From Spirosoma endbachense (GTDB lineage Bacteria; Bacteroidota; Bacteroidia; Cytophagales; Spirosomataceae): DNA of 64,000 bases. Positions 8,065 to 18,500 of the stretch are shown piece after piece (the stretch's first letter is position 1; every line of letters starts with the position of its first letter). The stretch covers positions 4,095,715-4,159,714 of the forward strand of contig NZ_CP045997.1 of NCBI RefSeq assembly GCF_010233585.1. The letters run 5' to 3'. The position numbers and the translations under genes are program-made. The notes under the pieces were generated by a model, which worked only from the letters and a program-made list of their open reading frames with translations, was not told where the DNA came from and did not search any database.

Positions 8065-9288
8065 TCAAGCAGCTGCTTTAGAAAGCTCTTCCTTTATCCG
8101 CCTGGCTACGATTTTTTCCTGACCGGGTTTCATCATCCAGACAGTGACCCCTATGTTGCTGGGTCCACCACCACCGACCTCAATCGATGGATCGCCTTTC
8201 CGCAGGGCTTCCTGAAGGTCTTTACCTGTGATACGCAGCTTGCCGGGGTCCCAGGAAATCCGTAGCGTCGGGGTGTGGTTACCGAGTGGGGGCACGTGTA
8301 CCTCGACCTGAACACCATTGACAGTTTTGACCGTATTTTCAATGTGAGCGGTACTTTCTTCCCAGGCTTTCCAAACCTTGTCGTGGTCTTCGTTGATGAA
8401 TTTCTCCAGGGCAACGTACATCCCCAGAATCTCCTCTTTGTTGACTTTCATACCCCGACCGATATTAAACCCGCGAGGTGGCATGTGGAGACGAGCCGCC
8501 GAGATGATATCTTTTTTGCCCATCAGAATACCCGCACTTTGTGGCCCTCTCATGGCTTTGCCGCCCGATATTACCACAAAGCTGAAGCCCATATCGTTGA
8601 AACGCCACAGGTTTTCAACGGGCGGCACATCGGCGGCAATGTCAATGGACGTTGGAATGTTATGTTTTTTGCCCAGCGCAACCCACTCTTCGTGCATAAT
8701 CTTGCCTTTGTCGGCTTCGATGTGCAGAAAGTGCATCAGCGCTGTTTTTTCATTGATGGCCTTTTCAACGTCTTCGGCAGTTTCTACCACTACTATTTTG
8801 CAGCCCGTATTTATCAGCGCATGGTTGTAAACGATATCATGAGCTTTCTGACAGATGACTTCGGTTTTCATACCGGTTCCTTCCAGATGCGGCAATTTCT
8901 CTACTTTTTTCTGGTCCATACCGGTCAGAATACCAGCCAGTCCAAGGGTCATTCCTGCGAAAGCGCCCGACGTTACAACGGCCGCTTCAGCATGTACCAT
9001 CTGTGCGATTTTAGCACCCACTTTATCCTGAATCTCATCGAGAAGGCAAAATTCTTTAGCTCCGCCGTTAATGGCATCCAGCACTTCGTCGTGCATCAGG
9101 GAGCCAGTCATATAGGTCAGTGTACCGGCCGCATTGATAAAGGTTCGCACGCCCAGTTCCTTAAACAGGTCGCGTTTGGGGGTGGCTGGTGCGGTTTCTG
9201 GCGACTGTAACGGAAAACCGCCGACAGCCAATCCGCTCACGAGCGGAACGCTCGACAAACGCTTAATGAGTTTTCGTCTGCTTAACAT
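8065..9288 (-). CDS. Tat-exported SelA-like PLP enzyme (D-glucosaminate-6-P ammonia-lyase-like)
   Basis: A 407-residue fold-type I PLP enzyme of the selenocysteine-synthase-like group that includes D-glucosaminate-6-phosphate ammonia lyase (DgaE). Evidence: FINAAGTLTYMTGS, SIDIAAD (Asp216, likely partner of the PLP nitrogen) and VISGGKAMRGPQ with the probable Schiff-base Lys244. The N-terminus, LSRRKLIKRL followed by a moderately hydrophobic stretch and APATP, fits a twin-arginine signal. Tat transport moves folded, cofactor-loaded enzymes, which makes sense for a PLP protein. It sits between an exported RidA (30 bp upstream) and an exported amidohydrolase (50 bp downstream), so an ammonia-lyase/beta-elimination reaction in the periplasm is inferred. 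The real substrate is unknown; phosphorylated sugars are unlikely outside the cytoplasm. Confidence 0.85.
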   Translation of the reverse strand: MLSRRKLIKRLSSVPLVSGLAVGGFPLQSPETAPATPKRDLFKELGVRTFINAAGTLTYMTGSLMHDEVLDAINGGAKEFCLLDEIQDKVGAKIAQMVHAEAAVVTSGAFAGMTLGLAGILTGMDQKKVEKLPHLEGTGMKTEVICQKAHDIVYNHALINTGCKIVVVETAEDVEKAINEKTALMHFLHIEADKGKIMHEEWVALGKKHNIPTSIDIAADVPPVENLWRFNDMGFSFVVISGGKAMRGPQSAGILMGKKDIISAARLHMPPRGFNIGRGMKVNKEEILGMYVALEKFINEDHDKVWKAWEESTAHIENTVKTVNGVQVEVHVPPLGNHTPTLRISWDPGKLRITGKDLQEALRKGDPSIEVGGGGPSNIGVTVWMMKPGQEKIVARRIKEELSKAAA

Positions 9289-9318
9289 TTGAGTAGAAAA
9301 GAAAGAGGAAGTATGATT

Positions 9319-9792
9319 TTAGATATAGGCAATGCAGTCCATTTCAACCAGTGAATCGCCCGGCACACCGCCATAAACGGCTACCGTTGTACGCACAGGA
9401 GGCTTGCTGCCAAAACGGCCTTTGTAGACTTCATTCATCCCTTTGTAATCGTTCAGATCGTGCAGAAACACACTTACTTTCAGCACTTTTTCCATCGAGG
9501 AGCCTGCCTTGATCAACTCTTTTTCCAATTCTTTGAGAACTTCATCGGTATGGACTTTAATGTCTCCTTCTTTGTGATAGCCTTTACCTGCCACAAATAC
9601 CAGGTTACCAAGTTTGGTTGAGCCCGAAAACAGGGGCACATCGTCCTGAGTCACTACGTTGAAGACTTCTTTGGAAGCTGTTGACTCACTGGCTATTTGT
9701 TCGGTAGACGCTTTGGTCGTTACACCTAGTCCGGCAACCCCGGCAACGGAAGCGAAAAGGCGTTTTAGGATGGATCTGCGTTGTGCTTTCAT
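9319..9792 (-). CDS. RidA family protein with twin-arginine-like leader
   Basis: A 157-residue protein whose first 31 residues form a Tat-like leader (QRRSILKRLF followed by a small-residue hydrophobic region VAGVAGLGV). Residues 40-157 form a full RidA domain with NLVFVAGKGY and the closing PVRTTVAVYGGVPGDSLVEMDCIA, the arginine of VRTTV being the predicted carboxylate-binding residue. It is 30 bp upstream of the SelA-like enzyme and probably cleans up its enamine/imine product in the same compartment. Two RidA paralogues in one operon, one with and one without a leader, mirror the two PLP enzymes. Confidence 0.9.
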   Translation of the reverse strand: MKAQRRSILKRLFASVAGVAGLGVTTKASTEQIASESTASKEVFNVVTQDDVPLFSGSTKLGNLVFVAGKGYHKEGDIKVHTDEVLKELEKELIKAGSSMEKVLKVSVFLHDLNDYKGMNEVYKGRFGSKPPVRTTVAVYGGVPGDSLVEMDCIAYI

Positions 9793-9863
9793 GAGCGAAT
9801 CTGGAGCGTTTATGGAATGATTTACTGTGGTTCTGCGGGTGGCAATTTGGTTACCACTGGCTT

Positions 9864-11510
9864 TTAATCCAGTCTTAACTTACTAATTCTCTGCGTGTTA
9901 CCTTCAATCTTCAGGCCATCCTGATACAGAATGGCCCGGTACTCGATTTCGTCGTACGTTTTGATGTTACTACTTACGATTTCAAGCGTCTTCTCACCGG
10001 GTTGCAGGATTGGATACACATCGGTTTCCGTCCATTTCTGGTTGAACTCCTCATTCAGCGAACTTTGAACGGGCCGATACTCGAAGCCTATCCGGTAGTT
10101 TTTTCCACTACCAGTCTTAGTCAGCTCTGCCGTTAGTTTCAGATTACCATCCGGCGTTTTTTCTGCTTTGACCGTCTTAAAATGAGCGGGCTCGATAGCG
10201 GCCTCGATGTTCTTCAATTTTACCACGATCGGGTTCGGCCATTTGTGATTGTTATAAATTCGCTGAGCCCGAACTACCGAAATCCGGAGTCCCTCGGGGG
10301 TTTGCTCAAAGCGAGCTTTCCCATCATTTGCTGGCTGGTATTCAACAACATTACCCGTTTGGCCCAACACGCTTATTTCCGTTGACTGGGTTGCTTTCAG
10401 TGATTTGAGCAGAAACGTCCGGCGTTCGCCCCGTGGCCAGTCGGGCATATTGGTGAGATAGGCGTAGACCGTATTTTCGTCCTTCTGTTTCGTAAACCAG
10501 ATATCGCCCTCGTTCCGGACAATCCAGGGCCGCACGTTATGGACAGCCTCCTGGTTGATAAAATGCCACGCGCCAATTTCCATCAGCCGCCCCTGTTGGC
10601 CTTCATTCAGATCGCCCCACTGCGTCGGTCCAATGTTGAGCAGGTACGACCCGCCCTTGGCTCGTGATTCGATCAGTATGTTGATCAGTTCGGTTCCGGA
10701 TTTGTAGTGATCGTTGGTGGGTTTGTAACTCCAGTCCGTCCCCATTGTCATGCAGCTCTCCCAGGCAGTCGTTAGTGTTTCACCGGGGAGGTACTGTTCA
10801 GGCGTTTCGAGGACTCCGCGAGTGATCAGGCAGTTTGGCTGGTATTTCCAGACGACAGCTTTCACTTCTTCCCGTAATACGTCGCTGTCGATAAAAAACA
10901 GGTCAACCGGCCCATATTTTGTCATTAGCTCCTGACACTGAGCCTCCACGAACTGTTTGTATTTAGTCTGAAAGGGCAGGGCTTTTTCCCAGTGATCGTC
11001 GCGGGTGATGTCTTTCATGCCATTGCGATACGCAAACGAGAAATCTTCCGGCGAGTAATAAAACCCAACGGCCAATCCCCACTTTCGGCAGGCATCGACA
11101 TACTGACGAACAATGTCTTTTTTGTAGGGCGTGTTCATCACCCCAAAATCAGTGGTTTTGGTATCCCACATACAAAACCCAGCGTGGTGCTTAGTCGTGA
11201 ACATGATGTATTTCATGCCCGCGTTTTTGGCCAGTATTACCAGACGTTCCGGGTCCCAATCCTTTGGATTGAACGTTTTAGGTAATTCATTGATGTATCG
11301 GTCTATGTACTCTGGCGACGCCCCGACCAGCGAATGACTAATGACGATACCCAGCTGCGTATCGACGTTCCAGTGAATGAACATCCCAAAACCCGCATCT
11401 TTCAGCCATTCTTCCCGTTGTGGTTTATTATGATTCGCCCCAGTCTGCGCAAAAAGACTGGTTGCACTTAGCGTAAGAACGAGTAAGGCAATGATTCTTA
11501 AAATTCTCAT
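9864..11510 (-). CDS. Alpha-L-fucosidase-like glycoside hydrolase, family GH29
   Basis: A 548-residue secreted glycosidase. Signal peptide at residues 1-22 from the chosen ATG (MRILRIIALL, cleaved after LFAQ); a seven-codon upstream extension is less likely. GH29 catalytic-barrel motifs are present: WLKDAGFGMFIHWN, AGMKYIMFTTKHHAGFCMWD and GFYYSPEDF. DLFFIDSD holds the likely nucleophile (Asp208), followed by SYLLNIGPTQWGDL and a C-terminal beta-sandwich. It removes alpha-L-fucose from glycans, presumably in the periplasm. Position between the GH20 gene (62 bp) and the RidA gene (71 bp) ties it to the polysaccharide utilisation locus. Some GH29 subfamilies are alpha-1,3/4-specific; specificity cannot be read here. 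Confidence 0.9.
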   Translation of the reverse strand: MRILRIIALLVLTLSATSLFAQTGANHNKPQREEWLKDAGFGMFIHWNVDTQLGIVISHSLVGASPEYIDRYINELPKTFNPKDWDPERLVILAKNAGMKYIMFTTKHHAGFCMWDTKTTDFGVMNTPYKKDIVRQYVDACRKWGLAVGFYYSPEDFSFAYRNGMKDITRDDHWEKALPFQTKYKQFVEAQCQELMTKYGPVDLFFIDSDVLREEVKAVVWKYQPNCLITRGVLETPEQYLPGETLTTAWESCMTMGTDWSYKPTNDHYKSGTELINILIESRAKGGSYLLNIGPTQWGDLNEGQQGRLMEIGAWHFINQEAVHNVRPWIVRNEGDIWFTKQKDENTVYAYLTNMPDWPRGERRTFLLKSLKATQSTEISVLGQTGNVVEYQPANDGKARFEQTPEGLRISVVRAQRIYNNHKWPNPIVVKLKNIEAAIEPAHFKTVKAEKTPDGNLKLTAELTKTGSGKNYRIGFEYRPVQSSLNEEFNQKWTETDVYPILQPGEKTLEIVSSNIKTYDEIEYRAILYQDGLKIEGNTQRISKLRLD

Positions 11511-11572
11511 AAATAACTGAACTATAACCAATTGATCGTTTAGCCTTGCTTAACCAAACGATCGTTAAACAC

Positions 11573-13846
11573 TTACTCAACCCGAAACTCATCGAGCAGT
11601 AGCCAGGCCTTCCCGCCTGCGCCATATTCACCAACCGGAATAACCCCTTTGTTTGAAGCGCGTATTCGCACGTAACGCGCCTGAGTCGGTGGAAATGTGC
11701 CCAGTACCGGATTGATGCCATTGACTGGAAATTGCGTTTGTCGATATACGTCACGAAATGTTACTCCATCTTCCGAAACCGAGAACCGAAGCGTATCGGG
11801 CGCCCACATCCGTTGCCAGTGGTAATTCAGGATGTGAGTACTAATGCTGGAGATGGACTGAATCCGTTGTAAATCAATCTGTATATCAGCATCTTTACCC
11901 TGAAACCCAATCCATTCGCCGGAGTTGTAACGACTTGTACCGGAAACCCCATTGACTGCCACGAGCGGGCTGGAAGGCCGATATCCGCCCATTGGTTCGG
12001 TTGTAAATGTTACGGGTTTGCCAGTCGCTTTGCTGATCGTCAGCGTTTTTTGAAACACCCGGCCTACCTGCCGACTGCCCTGAAATACAGCCGCTTTTAC
12101 GTCGCTGGTCTGCTTAATTGAAAGCGGTTGGGTATAGGCCGGACTGGTCGGTGCCGGAGCCGATCCATTGGTCGTGTAGCGAGTGGTTGAACCAGGTAAT
12201 GTGGTCGAAAGTGTCAACTGTACCGCACCATTGGGGTCAACCGTCACGGTGTCGGTTAGCTCGTCGAAGCAATTGGCGTAGTGGACATTCAGGCGTTTCA
12301 GCATGGGTACCTGTTGCCGTAATCGTCGTAAGAAATCGGAGTAGTTCCGATGCTGCCGTTGGCTCCAGCCGATTTCAGCTACGGCAATAGCCCGCGGGAA
12401 AATCATGTATTCAGCCTGATCCGGGCTAGTCAGATACTCACTCCAGGCCGTACCCTGAACGCCTTTCAGGTAAACGGCTTCCTCCGCACGGAGATCGGCA
12501 GGAACGGGTTCATACCCATAAACCTTGCTTAAGGGTGTATAGCCAGCAGCGGCCAACGGTTCTTCCGGATAGAGCGATTGGTAGTAGTCGAAGTAGACAT
12601 GGCTTTCGGGCGTCATAATGGCATTGTGCTTTTGCCGAATAGCCTCAATACCACCCTCGATCCCACGCCAGCTCATAACTGTAGCTCCCGGAGATAGTCC
12701 CCCTTCCAGAATTTCGTCCCAACCAATCACCTGCCTGCCTTTTTTAGTCAGATGCTGCTCAATCCGTCGAATAAAATAACTCTGTAGTTCGTCTTCGTCT
12801 TTCAGGTGTTCTTTGTGGATACGAGCCTGGCATTTTGAGCAGGTCTTCCAGCGGGTTTTTGGGCATTCGTCGCCACCAATGTGGATATACGTTGATGGAA
12901 ACAGGCTGACAACTTCGTCAAGTACGTTTTCCAGAAATGTAAACGTACTATCATTCCCGGCGCAGAATACCTCATCGAATACACCCCAGAACGTTGCGGC
13001 CTGGTAGGGCCCTCCCGGTTGTCCACTGGGTTTGAGACAGCCGAATTGCGGATAGGCGCTTAACGCTGCCATCGCATGGCCCGGCATTTCAATTTCAGGA
13101 ATGACCGTAACATGGCGTTGGGTTGCATACCGAACAATGTCTTTGATTTCGGCCTGGGTGTAATAGCCACCATAACGCTTTCCATCGAACCGGTGAGGCA
13201 GTTCCTTTTTGTGACCGATGAGGGTTTCGGTCCGGTAAGCGGCTTTCTGCTGTAATTCCGGGTATCGTTTGATCTCGATCCGCCAGCCCTGATCGTCGGT
13301 CAGATGCCAGTGAAACGTATTGAATTTATACAACGCCAGCAGGTCGATGTATTTCTTAATAAACGCAATTGGAAACAGATGACGACTGACATCGAGATGC
13401 ATTCCCCGATACGAAAATCGGGGGTAATCACTGATGTCGCAAGCCGCAAGGTCTGCTGATTTCGATTGAGCAATAAGTTGGGTTAGGGATTGCAAACCGT
13501 AAAATAGACCTGCCTGATCGTGGCCGGTCAGGCTAATTCCCTGAGGCCGAATTTGCAGTGTATAGCCTTCTGGCTGTGTCACCTGAAGGCTATCGATCCG
13601 CAGATCAATGCCTTGTTTTGTCTTTTTCGCAACCAGCGTCAAACCCGTACAGGCCCGAATCTGCGCCTGAGTGATCGCTACTGTCTCTAGCGACACGCCA
13701 GGACCAGCCGAAATTCCTACAGTTTTCGTAAGCAGGAATTCACCTGATTTCAGGCTATAGCTTACCGGCTCAGGGATCAGTCCACTCTGTGCGAGCAGAT
13801 TCCCTGCATTAAGCAATATGATTACTATCGTTAACGAAACGCGCAT
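11573..13846 (-). CDS. Beta-N-acetylhexosaminidase, family GH20, with C-terminal sugar-binding domains
   Basis: A 757-residue protein: signal peptide (1-20, ending LLAQ), GH20b N-terminal domain (about 22-140), and GH20 catalytic barrel (about 143-520). The catalytic pair Asp326-Glu327 sits in IHIGGDECPKTRW, with FHWHLTDDQGWRIEI and VIPEIEMPGHAMAAL as further family blocks. Then come a chitobiase C-terminal-like Ig domain (about 540-610) and an F5/8-type discoidin carbohydrate-binding domain (about 620-757). It would cleave terminal GlcNAc or GalNAc by substrate-assisted catalysis. With the GH29 enzyme it points to an N-glycan, mucin or similar amino-sugar/fucose glycan as substrate. The 175-bp gap to SusD may carry an internal promoter or stem-loop. 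Confidence 0.95.
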   Translation of the reverse strand: MRVSLTIVIILLNAGNLLAQSGLIPEPVSYSLKSGEFLLTKTVGISAGPGVSLETVAITQAQIRACTGLTLVAKKTKQGIDLRIDSLQVTQPEGYTLQIRPQGISLTGHDQAGLFYGLQSLTQLIAQSKSADLAACDISDYPRFSYRGMHLDVSRHLFPIAFIKKYIDLLALYKFNTFHWHLTDDQGWRIEIKRYPELQQKAAYRTETLIGHKKELPHRFDGKRYGGYYTQAEIKDIVRYATQRHVTVIPEIEMPGHAMAALSAYPQFGCLKPSGQPGGPYQAATFWGVFDEVFCAGNDSTFTFLENVLDEVVSLFPSTYIHIGGDECPKTRWKTCSKCQARIHKEHLKDEDELQSYFIRRIEQHLTKKGRQVIGWDEILEGGLSPGATVMSWRGIEGGIEAIRQKHNAIMTPESHVYFDYYQSLYPEEPLAAAGYTPLSKVYGYEPVPADLRAEEAVYLKGVQGTAWSEYLTSPDQAEYMIFPRAIAVAEIGWSQRQHRNYSDFLRRLRQQVPMLKRLNVHYANCFDELTDTVTVDPNGAVQLTLSTTLPGSTTRYTTNGSAPAPTSPAYTQPLSIKQTSDVKAAVFQGSRQVGRVFQKTLTISKATGKPVTFTTEPMGGYRPSSPLVAVNGVSGTSRYNSGEWIGFQGKDADIQIDLQRIQSISSISTHILNYHWQRMWAPDTLRFSVSEDGVTFRDVYRQTQFPVNGINPVLGTFPPTQARYVRIRASNKGVIPVGEYGAGGKAWLLLDEFRVE

Positions 13847-14021
13847 TTATACTTCGTTCATTTCACGGTTAGGAAATTGGCTGGACTCAAGACGGTCCAG
13901 CCAATACTATACATGAGAAAAGGGATTAAATTTTTGTGGATTATCCATTTGCTCACTACTACACCAAATAATTGTCATTAACTATCTTTCGGACTTACGC
14001 CCAGAACCGTGCCTAAACAGA

Positions 14022-15545
14022 CTACTGTTTATCCAGCCAAATCGGGGTAAGGAAATTGTTTTCTCCCTGCCGGGAAACGGCACTATTATAGTTCTCCTTG
14101 TTCAGGTTCTCTTCGGTTGCTGGATAAAGCATCCGGCGAAAGATTTTCCCACCCGTTATATTCCCGACGTAATTATTGGGAATCAATGCCGGATAACCCG
14201 TACGACGCCAGTTCAGAAACACTTCCTGCGAGTTAGGAAAAACCGACACCCAGAATTGCGTATAGATCTGTTCCAGCTGTTTTGCCACCGTAGCGCTGGT
14301 TACCAGAGTATTAGCCGCAGCATAGGTATCAATACTGGCCTGAGGAATTACGCCATCGGCCCCATACAGGGCCCATTGCCGCATGGCTGCCTTTATGGCC
14401 TGATCATACAATGTCGTCGCCGATTTGGCCGAATACCAACCCCGAACCGCGGCTTCTGCCAGGTAGAAATTAACCTCTGCATTGCTCAGAATCAACATGG
14501 GTGAATTCAGCTTCAGAATCGTATTCTGGTTCGGTTCTGAGTAGGTAACAAAATCAGCTGGTTTGGTATTAGGTATGTTGGCAGGCATTCCTTTCTGAAT
14601 GCTCACATCGGTGTTGGGCTTACCGTTCACATAAACGACCGACAAAACAGGGAGCCGTGGATCGTTCGTCTTTTTGAGGTAGTTGATAAACGTGTCGTAG
14701 TATTTACCCCCTTCCGGATTGCTTACACCATCGGCTTTCAGGTAATCGCTGTTCAGCATCCAGTAAGCCAGTGGATTCTGGTTAATGATCTGACCGGAGG
14801 AAAGATAGGTGATCCTGGCCATGTCGGCGTCTTCGGTGATCAGGCTTCCCGCAATGGCTTTTTTCACCCAGGTTTCGGCCTGCGCCATATCGGGTTTCGT
14901 CATGCGCATCCCCATCCGCAACATGAGCGAATAGGCAAACCTTTTCCATTTCGTCGTGTCGCCACCGTAGACCAGATCAGCTGCGCCAAAACTCGATTTC
15001 GCTGGATCGAAGAGAGCAATAGCTTTCTCAAGTTCGCTCAGCATATCGGCGTAAATATCCTTCTGCGCGTCGTAGGTCGGCTTGAATATACTTTTTGTAT
15101 AGCCCAAAGCAGCCTGCGAATACGGAATGTCACCATATAAATCTGTAATCTTGGAAAAGCTGTAAACACGCCATATTTTAGCAATAGCGAGCTTGTTCAC
15201 CATCGCCGGATCTTTTTCCAATCCCCGGATCACCTCCCCTATTTCATTGATTTCGTTCGGATACGCATTGCTGAAAACCGTATAGGGCGCGGTTCCCTGA
15301 TTGAAAATGTATTTTGATCCCCAGCTGGCAACATCATTGTAGCTGGTCGTGTATTGCATGGTTCCCTGTAACCCCGTAATGACGTTCCCAACGGCGTCGT
15401 ACTGTGCTTTGGTGAATACAAAATCCGGGCTTACCGTACTGGATGCATCGGGGTTGATATTGAGCTCTTCCAGCCCCTTGTCGCAACTTTGCAGTGTGCA
15501 GAGTGCCACCAGGCAATAGGTGAATTTATAAAGTCGATTTTTCAT
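14022..15545 (-). CDS. SusD/RagB-like nutrient-binding outer membrane lipoprotein (SusD-like_2 group)
   Basis: A 507-residue lipoprotein. The lipobox LQSC follows a short hydrophobic leader, and the mature start CDKGLEELNINPDASS is typical of the SusD-like_2 subfamily. TPR-type helices follow, with IWRVYSFSKITDLYGDIPYSQA and a C-terminal block ending PIWLDKQ. The ATG giving MKNRLYKFTY is preferred; an upstream ATG overlaps the SusC stop codon by one base (TAATG). It sits on top of the SusC barrel and captures glycan fragments at the cell surface. Transcription is coupled to SusC. Confidence 0.95.
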   Translation of the reverse strand: MKNRLYKFTYCLVALCTLQSCDKGLEELNINPDASSTVSPDFVFTKAQYDAVGNVITGLQGTMQYTTSYNDVASWGSKYIFNQGTAPYTVFSNAYPNEINEIGEVIRGLEKDPAMVNKLAIAKIWRVYSFSKITDLYGDIPYSQAALGYTKSIFKPTYDAQKDIYADMLSELEKAIALFDPAKSSFGAADLVYGGDTTKWKRFAYSLMLRMGMRMTKPDMAQAETWVKKAIAGSLITEDADMARITYLSSGQIINQNPLAYWMLNSDYLKADGVSNPEGGKYYDTFINYLKKTNDPRLPVLSVVYVNGKPNTDVSIQKGMPANIPNTKPADFVTYSEPNQNTILKLNSPMLILSNAEVNFYLAEAAVRGWYSAKSATTLYDQAIKAAMRQWALYGADGVIPQASIDTYAAANTLVTSATVAKQLEQIYTQFWVSVFPNSQEVFLNWRRTGYPALIPNNYVGNITGGKIFRRMLYPATEENLNKENYNSAVSRQGENNFLTPIWLDKQ

Positions 15546-15553
15546 GGGTGTCA

Positions 15554-18500
15554 TTAGAATTTTACGATGAGGTTCACGCCATAGCTACGGGTGCGCGGTA
15601 ATCCTAAGGATTCAAAGCCCTGGTTCGAGCTGTTGGTGAAACTCTGCTCCGGATCGAAGTTGTCGGTCTGTTTGTAGAGGGTCAACAGGTTACGTGCCAC
15701 GAATGAAACACTAGCCGACTGAAGCCGAACAAACTTTAGCGTACTGACCGGGATGCTGTAGCTAAAAATCACCTGACGAAGCTTCACGAAGCTGCCATCA
15801 TGCAGAAACAGGTCCGTGTAGTTTTTGTCGTTGTCGTAATACGTACGCAGGTTTTCTTTGGCAACTTTGTTTGTGTATACATCGCCCTTGGCTGTCACAC
15901 CCGTTACGGTCAGCCCGTTTTCGCGGCCATCCAGCGTCCGTTTCAATTTACCCATGCGGTTGGCATACACCTCCATCACCGAGAATACCTTGTTGCCAAA
16001 TTTGCCATCGAGCAGAATATTCAGCGAGAAATTCTTGTAGCGAAACTCATTCGTCAGACCCATCGTCAGCGGGGGAACGCCTTTCCCTAATTCCTGAAGG
16101 GCCGATTTTTGGGCAAACCCTGTTGTCGGGTCGTACACGATGTTACCATTCGCATCACGAACGCGGGTGGTTCCAACGATTGTGCCATAAGAGCGGCCTT
16201 CGATGGAGTTAATGTAAGCCCAGTTCCCAACCGATGTAGCCATCTGCATCGAACTGATGCCATCGGCCAGTTTAATGACTTTACTGTCGTTATAAGCCAC
16301 GTTGTAACTCAGGTTCCAGCCGAAATTCGACGTCCGGATCGGGTTGACCGTTACCAGCGCTTCGATACCCCGGTTATTGAGTTTCCCAACGTTCAGGTAT
16401 ACGGAGTTGTAACCTGAAGTTGGCGACGTACTGGTTTGAACGATATCGTTCGTGGTGGCCCGGTTATAGTAAGTCAGATCGAGGCCCAGCCGTTTATTTA
16501 AAAACTGCAGGTCGACGCCAACTTCAAACGTGGTCGAAGTCAATGGTTTCAGGTCTGAATTCGTGAGCCCTCCATTCACAACTGTATTGGTGGTTACATT
16601 CTGAAGTGGCTGCCCTGAACTTGGCACCATTGAATAAGTCAGGTTTACCACGTACGGATCAGGAGTAGCACCACCCACCTGCGCCCAGGATGCCCGTACT
16701 TTAGCATAATCAATCAGTCGGGGTAGTTGAATCGCCTGCGACAGCACAAAACTTCCGCCAACGGATGGGTAGAATATCGTGTTATTTTTTGGACTCAACG
16801 TCGAGAACCAGTCCTGCCGCCCGGTCATGGTCAGGAAGGCCACGCCTTTATAGTCGAGGTCAACCGATCCGAATACAGAGTTGGTCCGGGTATGCTGATT
16901 GAGCGGTACGGTACTGGTCGTTGCCAGGTTAGTAGAGCTGTAGAAATAGGGAATCGTGAAGGTCGAACCGAACAAATTCAACTGATTATAATTGAAACTC
17001 CGCTGGTTCATACCAGCCAGTGCCGACAGGCCAAAATGCCCAAATGTTGTATTGTAATTAGCCGTGAGCATCGTATTTGTTTCGCTCACGTCGGTTTTTA
17101 GCTGATTATACTGTCCGTTCGGAATATAGCGGGTTCCGGTTGGCAGGACGTATGTATAATTGTAGTTGTAAAAATCACGGCTAACGGTCCCTTTCGCTGA
17201 CAGGTTTTTCAGGATTTTGTACGTCAGTCCTAACTGGCCGATGAAGCGATTTTTGGTATCGTCCTGCTTATATTTATTGACAACAAAATAACTATTGGAG
17301 GCTATGTCGGCGTCATTCCAGGCTATTTCATTGCCACTGGCGTCATATCCCGGGCTTAACCACCGAATATCGGAGGTATTTCCGATCATGTACGGAGTCC
17401 AGTTAGGATTACCCAGTGCATCGCCAGCGCCCGTCTTATTATGGCCGGTTTCCAGGGTGTATTGAGCCAATGCTTCAATGGCTATTTTTTCGCCAAACGC
17501 ACCATTTATATTCAGGTTGCCGGTTTTACGATTATACGTATTGGTCGGCAGAATCCCTTTTGCGTCCAGATCGGCAACCGAAAAACGATAGTTAACTTTC
17601 TCATTACCACCCGTAAATGCCAGCGTATTGGTAAATGTTTTACCGGTCTGGTAGAAGTTTTTGATGTTATTTTTCTGCGCCGAATACGGATGCGTCAATC
17701 CATCGGCCGCTACGAAATCCGACCCATCGATTTTAGCACCCCAGGACCGCCGTCCCCAGGCAATGCCTTGTGCCTGTGTGGTCGGTTTGGCTGCTCCGTC
17801 GCCCTGGCCATACTCATACTGCCAGTCGGGAAAAACGGCAGCATTTTCCATCGTAAACGTCGAATTATACTCTACGCCGATACCACGCTGCGCTTTCCCT
17901 TTTTTGGTCGTAATCAAAATGACCCCATTCGCTGCTCTGGAGCCATACAATGCCGCAGCAGTACCGCCTTTCAATACGCTGATCGACTCAATATCATCGG
18001 GGTTAATCCCGGCGATTCCATCGCCACGGTCCACGTTCCCCTGGCCACCGTTGGGCGTCGCGCTACCACCCGGAACGGTATTATCGATGGGCATACCATT
18101 AATCACATACAACGGTTGGTTATCACCCGTCAGGGAGCCATTTCCCCGAATGATAATCCGGCTTGAGCCACCCGGCCCCGTTGATAATCCGGTTGCATTG
18201 ACGCCCGCAATTTTACCCGAGAGCGCATTGGCAACGTTGTTTTCCCGAGCCTGGGTAAATTCCGCTCCTTTTACTTCCGTAACCGAATACCCCAGCGCTT
18301 TTTTGTCTTTGGCTATCCCGAGCGCCGTCACAACGACTTCACCGAGTTGTGTGGCATCTTCCTTCAGACCGATATTGACCGTCGAACGTCCTGCCGCACT
18401 AATCTCCTGCGCAACAAATCCGATGTACGAGAAAATTACCGTTGCCTGTGGACTCGATAAATTGATCGAGTAGTTGCCATCGCTGTCGGTCACAGTGCCT

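Noticed and set aside
8275..9210. Long plus-strand frame (311 codons) and similar long frames at 17441-18166 and 18661 region opposite the SelA-like and SusC genes
   Set aside because: They are antisense to well-supported genes with clear domains, have no domain or leader of their own, and their composition is what a mirrored coding frame gives.
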